A model generated the notes under the pieces. It was not told the DNA's origin. It was given only the letters and a program-made list of their open reading frames with translations, and searched no databases. 64,000 bases of DNA from Cytophagaceae bacterium (GTDB taxonomy: Bacteria; Bacteroidota; Bacteroidia; Cytophagales; Spirosomataceae), in assembly GCA_016722655.1 (NCBI GenBank), contig JADKIR010000005.1, forward strand, positions 248,001-312,000. Direction: 5' to 3'. The position numbers were made by a program, and so were the translations under genes. Of this stretch, positions 27,701 to 36,367 are shown piece after piece. How positions within the stretch are numbered: position 1 is the stretch's first letter; every line of letters begins with the position of its first letter.

Positions 27701-27852
27701 GTGGTTTTTGAATCAACATGAAGTGTCGCATTCTTAAAAAGTGAATATTCCGGCCTTTTGTCTCTTACCCCATTTACCGGAACGGTAGTTTGAGCAAACG
27801 AAGAGAACCATAAAGAAAGGAAAACCAGAAATAAACCGTAGTTTTTTCTCAT
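24799..27852 (-). CDS. Double-domain amidohydrolase, one domain intact
   Basis: This 1017-aa protein has a signal peptide (LFLVFLSLWFSSFAQ) and two amidohydrolase modules. The first (about residues 30-430) lacks the HxH motif: its site reads LYPSFIDLDSDYG. A beta-rich linker with charged stretches follows (about 440-550). The second (about 560-980) keeps the metal ligands: DEHSHIA, CHSY, THILEGYK and SDDAEM, with the closing GSIKAGKDADLVIW. It is probably a periplasmic hydrolase of peptides or cyclic amides; the substrate is unknown. Together with the downstream 431-aa gene it makes a two-gene unit. Confidence 0.85.
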   Translation of the reverse strand: MRKNYGLFLVFLSLWFSSFAQTTVPVNGVRDKRPEYSLFKNATLHVDSKTTISGGWILIKGDRILKVGKDFEIPKGTMIYDLTGKHLYPSFIDLDSDYGMPEIRRQRPTNFYETQFNSQKEGAYSWNQALKPEVNAADLFKIDEKAASEFRKIGFGAVVSHSKDGIARGTSALISLAGGTEKESLLKSQVAAHYSFEKGSSTQSYPVSLMGSVALLRQAIYDSKWYMAGGSISERNLSFEAMAKNLSLPSIFHGKSLLDELRAEKIGKEFGIKFIQKSGGDEYRRIDEIKKLNSHIIGTVNFPKALDVEDPLDADRVSLEDLKHWEMAPANLAKLAENQINFSISASDLIDKNSFLANVQKAINYGLDKNLALEALTSSPAKALKIDDQVGSLKTGLFANFIISTEEIFDPKSKIVENWIQGKKYVITDLSLAAINGKYDLTLPKINRVKFDITGENDKPAIEIAVNDSTKIKTTTIRDNNFLTITYKKSEKEPGMIRLTGLIDGNSVKGQGKDENGAVFSWEAIKTSDAQKAKADSVKKQDKPTVGQNIFPFTAYGNKNLPVKEDLLIKNATVWTNESDGIIKTDVFVKNGKIEKVGTNLSMPGVKTIDATGKHLTNGIIDEHSHIALFSINEVESVSSEVRQEDVLNSEDINIYRQLAGGVTTSQLLHGSADCIGGQSAIIKLKWGETPDNLIISNSPKFIKFALGENVKRGNAPQTPNRFPSTRMGVEQVFLDAFTRAKAYKAEWNAYNSAKIKTGLKAPRKDLELETLVEILDGNRNITCHSYVQSEINMLMKLADSLGFKVNTLTHILEGYKVADKMKARGIYGSTFSDWWAYKMEVKEAIPFNAAIMTKVGVTTAINSDDAEMARRLNQEAAKTVLYGGLSEEQAWKTITLNPATMLHLEDRLGSIKAGKDADLVIWNDNPLSIYATPEKTIIEGAIFFDTEKENQKLTEISEEKNRIIQKLLLEKAKGTPTAKPQFRGRPQDIHCDSILEYDGISIENLESFLNENNHQH

Positions 27853-28043
27853 AGAGCTTAGTTTTTAGATGAATAAAATTTTTAGTAAAAATAACTTAAA
27901 TATTCAATTCTAAAATATTGAGCAGGATTTGATAGATGTAAGGGCCATTTTTATGGATAAAAAAAGTTTCAGCAAACCTGGAAGAATATTAATTATTTTC
28001 GAAATAAAAATTAAAATAACTTCTGATAGCATTCTTACCGTGT

Positions 28044-28051
28044 TAAATTTG
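28044..28051 (+). promoter_or_regulatory. Bacteroidota -7 box of the nucleotidyltransferase gene
   Basis: TAAATTTG matches TAnnTTTG, 17 bases upstream of the ATG at 28069. No clear -33 TTTG. Confidence 0.45.
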
Positions 28052-28068
28052 TAAAAAAATAATTTTAA

Positions 28069-28971
28069 ATGAAACCCACTTTGTTGATTTTGGCTGCCGG
28101 AATGGGCAGCAGGTACGGAGGAATAAAGCAGTTAGATCAATTTGGCCCAAACGGTGAAACTATTATTGATTATTCGCTTTTTGATGCTATTAAAGCAGGA
28201 TTCGGAAAGATTGTATTTATTGTCAGGAAAGAATTGCAGAAAGATTTTGAAGAAATTTTTGGCGAAAAACTAAAAGGGAAAGTCGAATACGATTTTGCTC
28301 TGCAAGAAATTGACAGTTATTTACCGGCTGAATTGGAGGGAGTAAAACGGGAAAAACCATGGGGAACAGGACATGCGGTCTTATGTGCCTGGGAACAAAC
28401 CTCTGCCCCATTTGCGGTAATCAATGCAGACGATTTCTATGGGTATGAGGGTTTTGAAACCATGGCCAAGTTTTTATCCGGAAATCAAAATGATGATACC
28501 CATGCAATGATTGGATATCAGATCAAGAATACTTTATCAGAAAACGGCACTGTTTCTAGAGGTGTGTGTGTCACTGACAGCGAAGGTTTTCTGGAAAATG
28601 TAACAGAAAGAACAAAAATAATAAAACAAGAAGACGGAAAAATAGCCTTTCTTGACCTGGGTGAACCTGTAGAACTAGCTGAAAACACACCGGTTTCTAT
28701 GAATTTTTGGGGGTTCATGCCGGGAGTTTTCCCTGAAATTAAAGCAATGTTTGAAGAATATTCAAAAGCCAATTTTGATGCTCCCAAAGCTGAATTTTAC
28801 ATTCCAAGAGTTATGAGTCACCTCATTGATACTGGCAAAGGAAAATGTAAAGTTTTTGAAAATAGCTCTGACTGGTTTGGAGTTACTTATCCTGAGGATA
28901 AACCAATTGTAGTAAATGCCATTCAAAGCCTGGTGAAAGCAGGAAAATATCCTGAAAAACTTTGGAATTAA
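28069..28971 (+). CDS. Sugar-phosphate nucleotidyltransferase-like protein
   Basis: The 300-aa protein has the nucleotide-binding start LILAAGMGSRYGGIKQLDQF, which fits NDP-sugar pyrophosphorylases, and INADDFYG as the metal-binding Asp site. PWGTGHAVL in the middle binds the nucleotide in this family. It differs from RmlA and GalU in length and in its C-terminal half, so the sugar and nucleotide cannot be named. It stands alone, with its own promoter box and a shared terminator with the convergent Gfo/Idh gene. Confidence 0.8.
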   Translation: MKPTLLILAAGMGSRYGGIKQLDQFGPNGETIIDYSLFDAIKAGFGKIVFIVRKELQKDFEEIFGEKLKGKVEYDFALQEIDSYLPAELEGVKREKPWGTGHAVLCAWEQTSAPFAVINADDFYGYEGFETMAKFLSGNQNDDTHAMIGYQIKNTLSENGTVSRGVCVTDSEGFLENVTERTKIIKQEDGKIAFLDLGEPVELAENTPVSMNFWGFMPGVFPEIKAMFEEYSKANFDAPKAEFYIPRVMSHLIDTGKGKCKVFENSSDWFGVTYPEDKPIVVNAIQSLVKAGKYPEKLWN

Positions 28972-28974
28972 AAT

Positions 28975-29000
28975 AAAAAGACCCTTTTCGGGTCTTTTTT
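28975..29000. terminator. Bidirectional hairpin terminator
   Basis: AAAAAGACCC pairs with GGGTCTTTTT around TTTTC. The T run overlaps the stop codon of the convergent Gfo/Idh gene (28999-29001). Confidence 0.8.
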
Positions 29001-30009
29001 ACTTAATCCCTTTTATTTTTTCAATTATCTCGAATTGAGTTAAAATCTCATTGTCGTTAAAAAACTTTTCTTCTCCTCTTAAAATTACATTAGCGATATT
29101 TTCAAAAAGTAAACTCCATTGTCCATTTAGGGTTTCAATTTTCCCCGAAAACTCCAATCCAGAAATATTGGTTACTATTGATCCATCAAAATCTTTAGAT
29201 TCTTTTCCAAAACCTTCACTCAAAGGCCATTTTCCTGATACAAGATGTTCTTCCTGTACATCAATGCCGTATTTTACAAAACTGCCCTTTGTTCCATGAA
29301 CTACATATTTTGGCCCTTGATTTTTAACCATCAAACTTGATTTAAGAGTAACTTTTATTTTTTCAAAATCGAGAAAAATATCAAAAGCATCATCAATTTC
29401 AGAACCTTCTCTCTGAGTGAAAACTTTACCTGATATTTGAGAAGGTTTTCCGAATAATACAACAGACTGATCAATCAAATGCGAGCCAAGATCGTACAAA
29501 ATGCCATTGGCAGGTGAAACTACTTCTTTCCATTTTTTTGGATTTAAAAGTGGTTTATAACGGTCAAAATGAGCTTCGTAACTTAAAATTTCGCCCAGAA
29601 TTCCCGAATCAATGACTTTCTTAACAGTCAGAAAATCAGAATCAAACCGGCGATTTTGATAAACAAAAAGATGCAATCCTTTACTTTTTGCTAATTGAAA
29701 TAAAGTCTCTGCTTCTTTCAGCGTAGCAGTAACAGGCTTTTCAATAAGCACATGTTTTCCGGCTTGAAGACTTTTTTGCCCATATTCAAAATGTGTATGA
29801 CTCGGCGTGCATAAGGAAATCAAATCAATTTCCACATCATCTATTAGGTCATCTATATTTTTCACTGCCTTAGTCTCGGGAAATAAACTTGTATTAATTT
29901 CCTGAGAAGTGGCTATATATTTTAAATCAAAATCGGGATTTGAATGAAAAAAAGGTGCCTGCAAATATCTGCCTGACAAACCGTAACCTACAATTCCTAC
30001 TTTTATCAT
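28999..30009 (-). CDS. Gfo/Idh/MocA-family oxidoreductase
   Basis: The 336-aa protein has an N-terminal NAD(P) Rossmann motif (GIVGYGLSGRYLQAP) and the EKPVTATLKEAE motif of the Gfo/Idh/MocA family, whose Lys is catalytic. The YDLGSHLIDQ segment fits the C-terminal substrate domain. The family oxidises or reduces sugars and inositols; the substrate here is unknown. It lies 4 bases after the acyl-CoA dehydrogenase gene and is the last gene of the lysA operon. Confidence 0.88.
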   Translation of the reverse strand: MIKVGIVGYGLSGRYLQAPFFHSNPDFDLKYIATSQEINTSLFPETKAVKNIDDLIDDVEIDLISLCTPSHTHFEYGQKSLQAGKHVLIEKPVTATLKEAETLFQLAKSKGLHLFVYQNRRFDSDFLTVKKVIDSGILGEILSYEAHFDRYKPLLNPKKWKEVVSPANGILYDLGSHLIDQSVVLFGKPSQISGKVFTQREGSEIDDAFDIFLDFEKIKVTLKSSLMVKNQGPKYVVHGTKGSFVKYGIDVQEEHLVSGKWPLSEGFGKESKDFDGSIVTNISGLEFSGKIETLNGQWSLLFENIANVILRGEEKFFNDNEILTQFEIIEKIKGIK

Positions 30010-30013
30010 TTTG

Positions 30014-31216
30014 CTATTTAAATGCTTGAATTCCAGTAATTTCGTGTCCCAAAATTAAAAGATGAATATCATGAGTTCCCTCATAAGTAACTACCGATTC
30101 AAGGTTCATCATGTGTCTCATAACTGAAAATTCCCCAGTTATTCCATTTCCACCAAGAATCTGTCGGGCTTCCCGGGCGATTTCCAATGCCATTGCTACA
30201 TTGTTTCGTTTTGCCAGAGATATTTGGGCCGAAGATGCCTTTTCAGAATCTTTCAAAAGAGCCAGTTTCCAAACTAAAAGCTGGGCTTTGGTAATTTCGG
30301 TCAGCATTTCTGCTAATTTCTTTTGAATCAACTGAAAGCCACCGATTGGTTTTCCAAATTGATTTCTTTCCAAAGCATATTTTTTAGCAGTGTCAAAACA
30401 ATCCATCGCTGCTCCCAAAGCACCCCATGCTATGCCATATCGGGCGTTGTCGAGACAGCTTAATGGAGCTTTTAGCCCGTCAGCCAAGGGTAAAATATTC
30501 TCTTTTGGAACTTTCACATCGTTGAAAACCAACTCCCCTGTGCTCGAAGTTCTCAAAGACCATTTATTATGAATTTCCGGAGCAGAAAAACCCTCCATCC
30601 CTTTTTCAAGTATCATTCCTTTGATTCTACCCTCTTCATTTTTCGCCCAAACCACTGCGACATCGGCATACGGAGAATTGGATATCCACATTTTTGCTCC
30701 ATTCAAAACAAAATGATCGCCTGCATCTTTTATATTAGATACCATCCCGGCGGGATTTGATCCATGGTCTGGCTCGGTAAGACCAAAGCAGCCCAGCCAT
30801 TCGCCACTGGCCAATTTTGGAAGATATTTTTGTTTTTGCTCTTCCGAACCATATTTAAATATCGTGAACATCACCAATGAGCCCTGAACAGAAGCAGTAG
30901 ATCTGATTCCGGAATCACACCGTTCCAATTCCTGCATCATCAGTCCATAGGCAAGATAATCAGTACCCATTCCACCATATTGCTCCGGAATTGTTGGTCC
31001 AAAAACACCCATTTCACCCATTTTCTCAACCAAATAATAAGGAAAACGTGCCTGCTGAGCCGCATCTTCGATTATTGGAGAAATTTCTTTTTTTACGAAT
31101 TCTCTAACCGATTCTCTTATTAATTTATGGTCGTCAGAAAGCAATTCATCTAAACCATAAAAATCAGGCGATTCGAACTCGTCTTTTTTGGGTGAAATCT
31201 TAAATTCAGGTTTCAT
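30014..31216 (-). CDS. Acyl-CoA dehydrogenase (glutaryl-CoA dehydrogenase-like)
   Basis: This FAD enzyme of about 400 aa has the acyl-CoA dehydrogenase landmarks GCFGLTEPDHGSNPAGM and WISNSPYADV, the NQFGKPIGGFQLIQKKLAEM helix, and the catalytic Glu in YEGTHDIH. CDSGIRSTASVQGSLVM and the YGIAWGALGAAMDCF segment fit the glutaryl-CoA dehydrogenase branch, which acts in lysine/tryptophan breakdown; the exact acyl chain is an inference. I chose the ATG at 31214-31216; an upstream TTG at 31228 is less likely. It overlaps lysA by 11 bases. It ends in TAG, used here as a normal stop. Confidence 0.88.
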   Translation of the reverse strand: MKPEFKISPKKDEFESPDFYGLDELLSDDHKLIRESVREFVKKEISPIIEDAAQQARFPYYLVEKMGEMGVFGPTIPEQYGGMGTDYLAYGLMMQELERCDSGIRSTASVQGSLVMFTIFKYGSEEQKQKYLPKLASGEWLGCFGLTEPDHGSNPAGMVSNIKDAGDHFVLNGAKMWISNSPYADVAVVWAKNEEGRIKGMILEKGMEGFSAPEIHNKWSLRTSSTGELVFNDVKVPKENILPLADGLKAPLSCLDNARYGIAWGALGAAMDCFDTAKKYALERNQFGKPIGGFQLIQKKLAEMLTEITKAQLLVWKLALLKDSEKASSAQISLAKRNNVAMALEIAREARQILGGNGITGEFSVMRHMMNLESVVTYEGTHDIHLLILGHEITGIQAFK

Positions 31217-32450
31217 AGTCGAAGTCAATTAAAATTTGTTTGTTGATTATATCTTGAAGCGTTTGTCTTTCTCTAATGAGGTGTTTTTGGTTTTTGTAAA
31301 TCAAAACTTCAGCAGGTTTCAACCTGGAATTGTAATTTGAAGCCATTGTAAATCCATAGGCACCGGCGTTCAAAATTGCGAATAAATCTCCATCTCTTGC
31401 TTCCGATAGTGACCTGTCTTTGGCAATGTCGTCGGTTTCACATATGTATCCTACCACATTGTATTTTTGTTTGGAATCTGAAGTATTTGAGATATTAACT
31501 ACCTTATGATAAGCATCATACATCATGGGTCTGATTAAATGGTTTAGACCGGTGTTTAAGCCTATCAAGGTCTTTCCAGGATTTTCCTTAACCACATTGG
31601 CTGAAGCCAGAAGTATTCCGCATTCACTGACAAGGTATTTGCCAGGCTCAAACCATAGTTCCAGATCAGCACCATATTCTTTGCAGAAATTCTGAAATGC
31701 AGCACTTAGTTTTACTCCCAGATCCTCCATGTCGGTTTCATGATCTCCTTTTTTATAAGGGACTTTGAACCCACCCCCTAGATCAATATATTTTAAACCT
31801 TTAAATGATTTAGCAAACTCAAAAACCACATTGGCCACTTCAACAAAAGTACTCCCATCTTTGATATCAGAGCCGGTATGTTGATGAATTCCTAAAATAT
31901 TCAGATTGTATTTTTTCTGCAAAGCCAAAATTTGTTCGACTTGTTCTATTGCAATTCCAAATTTTGAATCTTTATGTCCGGTGCTAATTTTTTGATTTCC
32001 ACCACCTTCAACATTTGGCCTAATCCTAATTAATACCGGTTGGGTACTACCATATTTTATACCGAATTTTTCCAGAGTTGGGAGGTTATCAATATTTACA
32101 ATTACCCCGTTTTCTACACTTTCTTCAATTTCCTCAAATCCTACACCAGAAGAGGTAAAAGTTATGTTTTCAGGAGAAAAACCCGCAATAAGCCCCAGTT
32201 GGAGCTCCTGAGGAGATACAACGTCTAGTTCTACACCCAAATTTTTCATCAACTTCAACACCGAAATATTGGTATTTGCCTTACAAGCATATTTTATTTT
32301 CATATTTATTTGGGAAAAAGCATTTTTTAACCTTTTTACCTTTTCTTCAATAATATTTCCATCATATAAATAAAGCGGAGTTCCAAATTCTGCAGCAAGG
32401 TCAGTTAATTTAAAATTTTGAATGTAATACTCGTCGTTTTTTAAAATCAT
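31206..32450 (-). CDS. lysA: Diaminopimelate decarboxylase
   Basis: LysA makes lysine from meso-diaminopimelate. The PLP lysine lies in KYACKANTN, followed by GVELDVVSPQEL. The HQHTGSDIKD segment and the C-terminal YICETDDIAKDR and GAYGFTMASNYN sites are all conserved. At about 414 aa it is complete. The ATG at 32448-32450 is preferred over an adjacent TTG. It heads an operon with the acyl-CoA dehydrogenase and Gfo/Idh genes. Confidence 0.93.
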   Translation of the reverse strand: MILKNDEYYIQNFKLTDLAAEFGTPLYLYDGNIIEEKVKRLKNAFSQINMKIKYACKANTNISVLKLMKNLGVELDVVSPQELQLGLIAGFSPENITFTSSGVGFEEIEESVENGVIVNIDNLPTLEKFGIKYGSTQPVLIRIRPNVEGGGNQKISTGHKDSKFGIAIEQVEQILALQKKYNLNILGIHQHTGSDIKDGSTFVEVANVVFEFAKSFKGLKYIDLGGGFKVPYKKGDHETDMEDLGVKLSAAFQNFCKEYGADLELWFEPGKYLVSECGILLASANVVKENPGKTLIGLNTGLNHLIRPMMYDAYHKVVNISNTSDSKQKYNVVGYICETDDIAKDRSLSEARDGDLFAILNAGAYGFTMASNYNSRLKPAEVLIYKNQKHLIRERQTLQDIINKQILIDFDYET

Positions 32451-32466
32451 CAATTAAGTTTTTTTA

Positions 32467-32474
32467 CAAAAATA
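32467..32474 (-). promoter_or_regulatory. Bacteroidota -7 box of the lysA operon
   Basis: On the minus strand this reads TATTTTTG, an exact TAnnTTTG match, 16 bases before the lysA ATG. Confidence 0.5.
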
Positions 32475-32611
32475 GCCAGTGAAAAGGAATTTATATGCAA
32501 TTTATCCCTAGAATAATCAGTATATAGGAATATTATTTTATCGAAAAATCTTTTGTATGGTCTTAGATTTTGTGCTATAATATTTTAAATTGCATCATTC
32601 AAAAATATTTC

Positions 32612-33943
32612 ATGAAAAAACAAACTATTATACTTTTACTATCTTTTTTACTAATCAATTCTTTTGGTTTTTCTCAGGTAAAATCAGGCCCTATGCTTGG
32701 TTATTCTGAGATGCGGGAAGTGCTGCTTTGGATTCAGACTACCAAAAATGAAAAAGTAAAATTTGGTTATTGGGAAAAAGAGACTCCTGCTAATAAGTTT
32801 TTTACTGAAGAGGTTAATACTACCAAAGACAATGCCTTTGTTGCTAAATTAGTTGCTAATCAGGTACTTCCGGGTAAAAAATATCAATATGAGGTATGGA
32901 TTTCAGGAAAATTAATGAAATTTAACTACCCTCTTGAGTTTCAAACTCAAACTTTGTGGCAATATCGTACCGATCCTCCGGCATTCAAATTTGCTGTTGG
33001 AAGTTGTACTTATACCAATGAAGAACGATTTGACCGTCCAGGTCAACCTTATGGGAAAAGTCCGCAGATTTTTGAAAATATATATAGTCAAAAACCCAAT
33101 TTTATGGTATGGGGTGGTGACAATATTTATCTAAGAGAAGCAGATTGGAATACCAAAACGGGCATTTATCATCGCTACAGTGAGTTTAAGAAAGTAAAGG
33201 AACTTCAGCCACTTTGGGCCAATGTACATCATTATGCTATTTGGGATGATCATGATTATGGTAACAATGATGCAGACCGCAGTTTCTGGATGAAAAACAC
33301 CACATTGCAAGCCTTTAAAGATTTCTGGGGGAATCCAAATTATATATTTGAAAATGAGGCCATTACTGGTACTTTCATGTGGGAAGACTGCCAGTTTTAC
33401 CTTATGGATGACAGGTGGTTTAAAGCTCCCAATGATATTTTTGATAAAAACAAAGATTATTATGGGGAAAAGCAGCTTAACTGGTTCATTGATGCTCTTA
33501 AGTCATCAAATGCTCCATTTAAGTTTGTTGTAACTGGCGGTCAAGTGATCAATGAGGCTAAAGTTTTTGAAAATATGGCAACCTATCCGGGAGAAAGGAA
33601 AAAACTTCTGGATAGAATTGCGGAACAAAAAATAAGCGGGGTGATATTTATCTCGGGGGATCGCCATCATACAAATTTGCAAAAGCTTGACAGAGATGGT
33701 AATTACCCGCTTTATGATCTCACGGTATCTCCGATGACTTCTTCTGCCGGAAAACCTGTCGAGGAAGAATATAAATATAAAACCATCATTGAAGGAACGG
33801 AAGTCAACAATTCACAGACTTTCGGTATCATGGAAATCAGCGGTAAAAGAACTGATAGAGAATTGAAAATAAATATTTTTGATGCAAATGGTGAAAAGAA
33901 ATGGGATTATTTGATTAAAGCCAAAGATTTAAGAGCAAAATAA
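32612..33943 (+). CDS. PhoD-like (alkaline phosphatase D family) secreted phosphatase
   Basis: The 443-aa protein starts at ATG 32612 with a signal peptide (TIILLLSFLLINSFGFSQ); the open frame upstream lacks signal character. An N-terminal beta domain (about residues 25-115) precedes a metallophosphatase domain with the PhoD motifs: FAVGSCTYT, WGGDNIYLRE, IWDDHDYGNNDAD and SGDRHHTNL. These hold the metal ligands of the PhoD/PAP-like fold. It is probably a periplasmic phosphodiesterase or phosphatase that releases phosphate. No phosphate transport or pho regulator gene is adjacent. Confidence 0.87.
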   Translation: MKKQTIILLLSFLLINSFGFSQVKSGPMLGYSEMREVLLWIQTTKNEKVKFGYWEKETPANKFFTEEVNTTKDNAFVAKLVANQVLPGKKYQYEVWISGKLMKFNYPLEFQTQTLWQYRTDPPAFKFAVGSCTYTNEERFDRPGQPYGKSPQIFENIYSQKPNFMVWGGDNIYLREADWNTKTGIYHRYSEFKKVKELQPLWANVHHYAIWDDHDYGNNDADRSFWMKNTTLQAFKDFWGNPNYIFENEAITGTFMWEDCQFYLMDDRWFKAPNDIFDKNKDYYGEKQLNWFIDALKSSNAPFKFVVTGGQVINEAKVFENMATYPGERKKLLDRIAEQKISGVIFISGDRHHTNLQKLDRDGNYPLYDLTVSPMTSSAGKPVEEEYKYKTIIEGTEVNNSQTFGIMEISGKRTDRELKINIFDANGEKKWDYLIKAKDLRAK

Positions 33944-33980
33944 ATAAGTGAAAATTGATTTAAGTTTGAAATCTTGATTT

Positions 33981-35423
33981 ATGGACAATAAAATATTTGT
34001 AGATTCCGAAGTAGGTACTTTAAAAAGGCTGATTATTCATAGCCCTGACAGTGGATTGGGTAAAGTTGTACCTTCAAAGGCCCAGGACTGGCTTTTTGAG
34101 GATATTATTCACCTCGAAACCATGCGATCAAAGGAATACGATTATTATGTCAGACTCCTTTTGTATTTTTTGGATCCTGAAAAAATTAAAGGAAAAGCTC
34201 CTCTTGGCAATGCTGACAGAAGTTTTTTCAAGCCTAGTTCTGAAAATTATTTTAATTCCGATAAAGTTGTTGAGTTTGAGACACTTCTTTTTGATGTTTT
34301 AAAAATTGAAACAGTAAGAACCCAAATTGTGGCTGCTGTCAGTGCTATAGAAGAATGTTCTTATTTGGAAATGCAGCAATTTTTAAGTTTGAATAATCGG
34401 GAATTGTCCAAAGTTCTGATAACCGGAATGACAGAATCGGGTGAAATGTTCTTCCCTCCTATTCCAAATCTGATATTCACCAGGGACATTGGTATTGTGG
34501 TCAATGATCATATTTTGCTGAATAAACCAGCCAAAGCCGCCCGCTCAAGAGAGTCTCTCCTGGCAAAATATGTTTTTTTTAACCATGAATTTTTTAAAGG
34601 TTACGAAAACAAAATTATTGAGGTTGAGGAAGAAGAAGAACACTTTTTAATGCCTGAGGATCGCCGCCAAAGGCTTGATACACTGGAAGGAGGCGATGTG
34701 ATGATGGTGGCACCGGGGCATTTGCTTATTGGGGTAAGTGAAAGAACAACTGTAGAAGCGGCACGTCAGGTGATTGATAAACTTTTTGAAAAAAATGTAG
34801 TTAGAAAGGTTTCATTGTTGAAAATCCCAGCCAAGCGTGATTACATGCACATTGATACTATTTTTACCCAAATCAAAAAGAATGTTTGGGTTTTGTTGGC
34901 ATCTCTTGGCCGTACATCTGAATTTGCAAAAAATGAACAGGTGTGGGATGAATTGGGTCAGCATATTACCCATGAAGAATTGGTTATAAAGCAGTTTTAT
35001 AAAGAAAATGATCAGATAAAAAACCGTAGTTTTGATAACCTGGAAGAGTTGTTAAAATATATTTCTGAAATTGACTTAAAATGTACCGAACCTGTTAGTT
35101 TTGTATATTCTGGCAACAATGAATTTCCTTTTGGAGCAAGGGAACAATGGACGGATTCCTGTAATTTGTTGGTTTTGAAGGAAGGAGTGGCGATAGGTTA
35201 TGATAGAAATGACAAAACTTCAGAAGCATTCAGGGCAGTTGGATTTAAAACTATTGCGGCTGCAGAATTACTTAATAAATTTGAAAACGGCTCTGCAGAT
35301 CCTCAAAATATAGAAAACACCATAATCCTCTTGCCATCAGCTGAGCTTTCAAGAGCGAGAGGTGGATCTCATTGCATGAGTTTACCGATACAAAGAGATT
35401 CGATTTTTTCAGAAAATAATTGA
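33981..35423 (+). CDS. Arginine deiminase-family protein
   Basis: This 480-aa protein has the amidinotransferase/deiminase fold with all recognisable catalytic motifs of arginine deiminase: FTRDIG, LEGGDVMM (Glu/Asp), HIDTIFTQ (His) and the closing GGSHCMSLP with the nucleophilic Cys. It would convert arginine to citrulline and ammonia. It is longer than typical ArcA (about 410 aa), with extra sequence in the middle. The next gene (27 bases downstream) is a CtlX-type enzyme of the same superfamily. No ornithine carbamoyltransferase or carbamate kinase gene is nearby. Confidence 0.85.
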   Translation: MDNKIFVDSEVGTLKRLIIHSPDSGLGKVVPSKAQDWLFEDIIHLETMRSKEYDYYVRLLLYFLDPEKIKGKAPLGNADRSFFKPSSENYFNSDKVVEFETLLFDVLKIETVRTQIVAAVSAIEECSYLEMQQFLSLNNRELSKVLITGMTESGEMFFPPIPNLIFTRDIGIVVNDHILLNKPAKAARSRESLLAKYVFFNHEFFKGYENKIIEVEEEEEHFLMPEDRRQRLDTLEGGDVMMVAPGHLLIGVSERTTVEAARQVIDKLFEKNVVRKVSLLKIPAKRDYMHIDTIFTQIKKNVWVLLASLGRTSEFAKNEQVWDELGQHITHEELVIKQFYKENDQIKNRSFDNLEELLKYISEIDLKCTEPVSFVYSGNNEFPFGAREQWTDSCNLLVLKEGVAIGYDRNDKTSEAFRAVGFKTIAAAELLNKFENGSADPQNIENTIILLPSAELSRARGGSHCMSLPIQRDSIFSENN

Positions 35424-35449
35424 TTTTGATATTTTAAATTTATACTAAA

Positions 35450-36367
35450 ATGCAAGAACAAATCACTTCTAACATACTGATGATAAGGCCTGTAAATTTT
35501 GCTTACAATGAACAAACGGCCTCAAGCAATGCATTTCAAAAGAAAATTGAAACACAGGATTCCAATGCCACAGCCCAAGCTGAATTTGACAGTTTTGTGG
35601 ATCAACTACAACTTAGAGGAATCAATGTTCAGGTGATACAAGACACCCCGGAACCATTTACCCCTGATTCTATTTTTCCAAATAATTGGCTTTCAATGCA
35701 TCATTCGGGAAAAGCTGTTTTGTATCCAATGATGGCAGAGAACCGCAGACAGGAACGAAGACATGATATTCTTGATATTTTGAGAGAAAAATATCATTTA
35801 GACGTAGTATTGGATTTTACACATTTTGAGGATGAAGGTAAATTCCTTGAAGGTACCGGAAGTCTGGTATTGGATAGAATTAAGAGAATTGCGTATGCCA
35901 CTATTTCGCCTCGTACCGATATGGACGTCCTGAATGCCTGGAAGAATCAAATGAATTACGAATTGGTTACTTTCCATGCAAAAGATCGAAATGGTGAAGC
36001 CGTTTATCATACCAATGTGGTGATGAGTATGGGTGATATTTTTTGCGTTATTTGTCTCGATTCTATCGCTGATTTTGATGAAAGAGTAAAAGTTAAAGCT
36101 CGTTTGGAGCAATCAGGCAAGGAAGTGATTGAAATTACCATGGATCAAATGGAGAATTTTGCCGGAAATATGCTACTTCTAAAAAATAAATCCGGTAAAA
36201 AATTCCTGGTCATGTCGCAGCGGGCCTATGATTCTCTTTCCAGAGACCAAAAAAGAAATCTCGAAGACAACGCAGAGGTTATCCATCCCGACCTGGGAAT
36301 TATCGAAGAATTAGGAGGTGGCTCTGCCCGGTGCATGATAGCTGAAATACACCTTCCAGCCAAATAA
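35450..36367 (+). CDS. CtlX-like citrulline hydrolase (amidinotransferase fold)
   Basis: The 305-aa protein begins ILMIRPVNFAYNEQTA, characteristic of the CtlX/DDAH-related group, and has FPNNWLSMH, FLEGTGSLVLDR, YHTNVVMSMG and the C-terminal Cys motif GGSARCMIAEIHLP. CtlX, described in Francisella, acts in citrulline use. Next to an arginine deiminase homologue it suggests a route from arginine through citrulline to ornithine. The function is inferred from family and position. It ends next to the convergent TonB receptor gene with no gap. Confidence 0.85.
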   Translation: MQEQITSNILMIRPVNFAYNEQTASSNAFQKKIETQDSNATAQAEFDSFVDQLQLRGINVQVIQDTPEPFTPDSIFPNNWLSMHHSGKAVLYPMMAENRRQERRHDILDILREKYHLDVVLDFTHFEDEGKFLEGTGSLVLDRIKRIAYATISPRTDMDVLNAWKNQMNYELVTFHAKDRNGEAVYHTNVVMSMGDIFCVICLDSIADFDERVKVKARLEQSGKEVIEITMDQMENFAGNMLLLKNKSGKKFLVMSQRAYDSLSRDQKRNLEDNAEVIHPDLGIIEELGGGSARCMIAEIHLPAK

